DNA of 64,000 nt from Chionoecetes opilio (Eukaryota; Arthropoda; Malacostraca; Decapoda; Majidae), in assembly GCA_016584305.1 (NCBI GenBank), contig JACEEZ010020234.1, positions 247,931 through 311,930 on the forward strand. Reading direction: 5' to 3'. How positions within the stretch are numbered: the first letter of the stretch is position 1; each line of letters begins with the position of its first letter. The notes beneath the pieces were generated by a model, which was not told the origin of the DNA, ran no database searches, and saw only the letters and a list, made by a program, of their open reading frames with translations. The position numbers were made by a program, and so were the translations under genes. This document shows positions 63,958 to 64,000 of the stretch, in pieces.

Positions 63958-64000
63958 ATTTTTTCCATCACTTTGCTCTTGTGAATATGGAAAGTGCTTC

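Overview
This 64 kb window is animal genomic DNA, most likely from an arthropod and probably a decapod crustacean. That is an inference from spliced animal genes, very long dinucleotide microsatellites, TTAGG-type repeats (the arthropod telomere unit) and a dense load of LINEs, tRNA-derived SINEs and DNA transposons. No prokaryotic features are present.

Three host genes are readable on the + strand, plus one possible first exon. (1) 550-13457: the 3' part of a tubulin glycylase gene (TTLL3/TTLL8 group), nine exons, with the 5' end before the window. (2) 18098-33301: a complete procollagen galactosyltransferase gene (COLGALT/GLT25D family), four coding exons, 596 residues, with a signal peptide and a C-terminal KDEL. 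(3) 48616-58095 and beyond the window: the first two coding exons of a Golgi carbohydrate sulfotransferase (HNK-1/CHST, Sulfotransfer_2 family). (4) 42492-42730: an acidic open exon resembling the start of P2X7-like zinc-binding proteins. The tubulin, collagen and sulfotransferase genes have no evident shared pathway; they are simply neighbours.

The remaining sequence is mostly repeats. Several elements are delimited exactly by target-site duplications: hAT-type at 3354-3753, 30190-32967 and 41467-41735 (perfect 8-bp duplications); Harbinger-like at 6494-7278, 20427-20782 and probably 45355-46080 (TTA/TAA); Tigger/pogo-like at 24318-25476, 25798-28190 and 30285-31842 (TA); Tc1-like at 53271-54279 (TA, 164-bp inverted repeats); and a minus-strand Ty3/gypsy-like LTR element at 54350-56845 (5-bp duplication GTCCC) that has lost almost all of its interior. 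LINEs include an RTE-like pair in tail-to-tail orientation (21515-23905), six pieces of one CR1-like family ending in a TTATGTTC-type tail, and other RT fragments. Nesting is common: a SINE in a Tigger, a pogo element and a CR1 LINE in a hAT, and a TA-flanked element plus a foldback in another hAT that itself split a TA microsatellite.

The last 1.5 kb (62498-63957, minus) encodes the C-terminal part of a mobile-element-like protein whose motif layout resembles XPG/FEN-1 nucleases followed by a cysteine-rich tail. I consider it the most interesting protein in the window. Other points worth attention are a perfect 174-bp inverted repeat around a G-rich minisatellite (46600-47966), a LINE and a SINE sharing the same 3' tail, and a strong excess of the CRE octamer TGACGTCA, much of it carried by MITEs.
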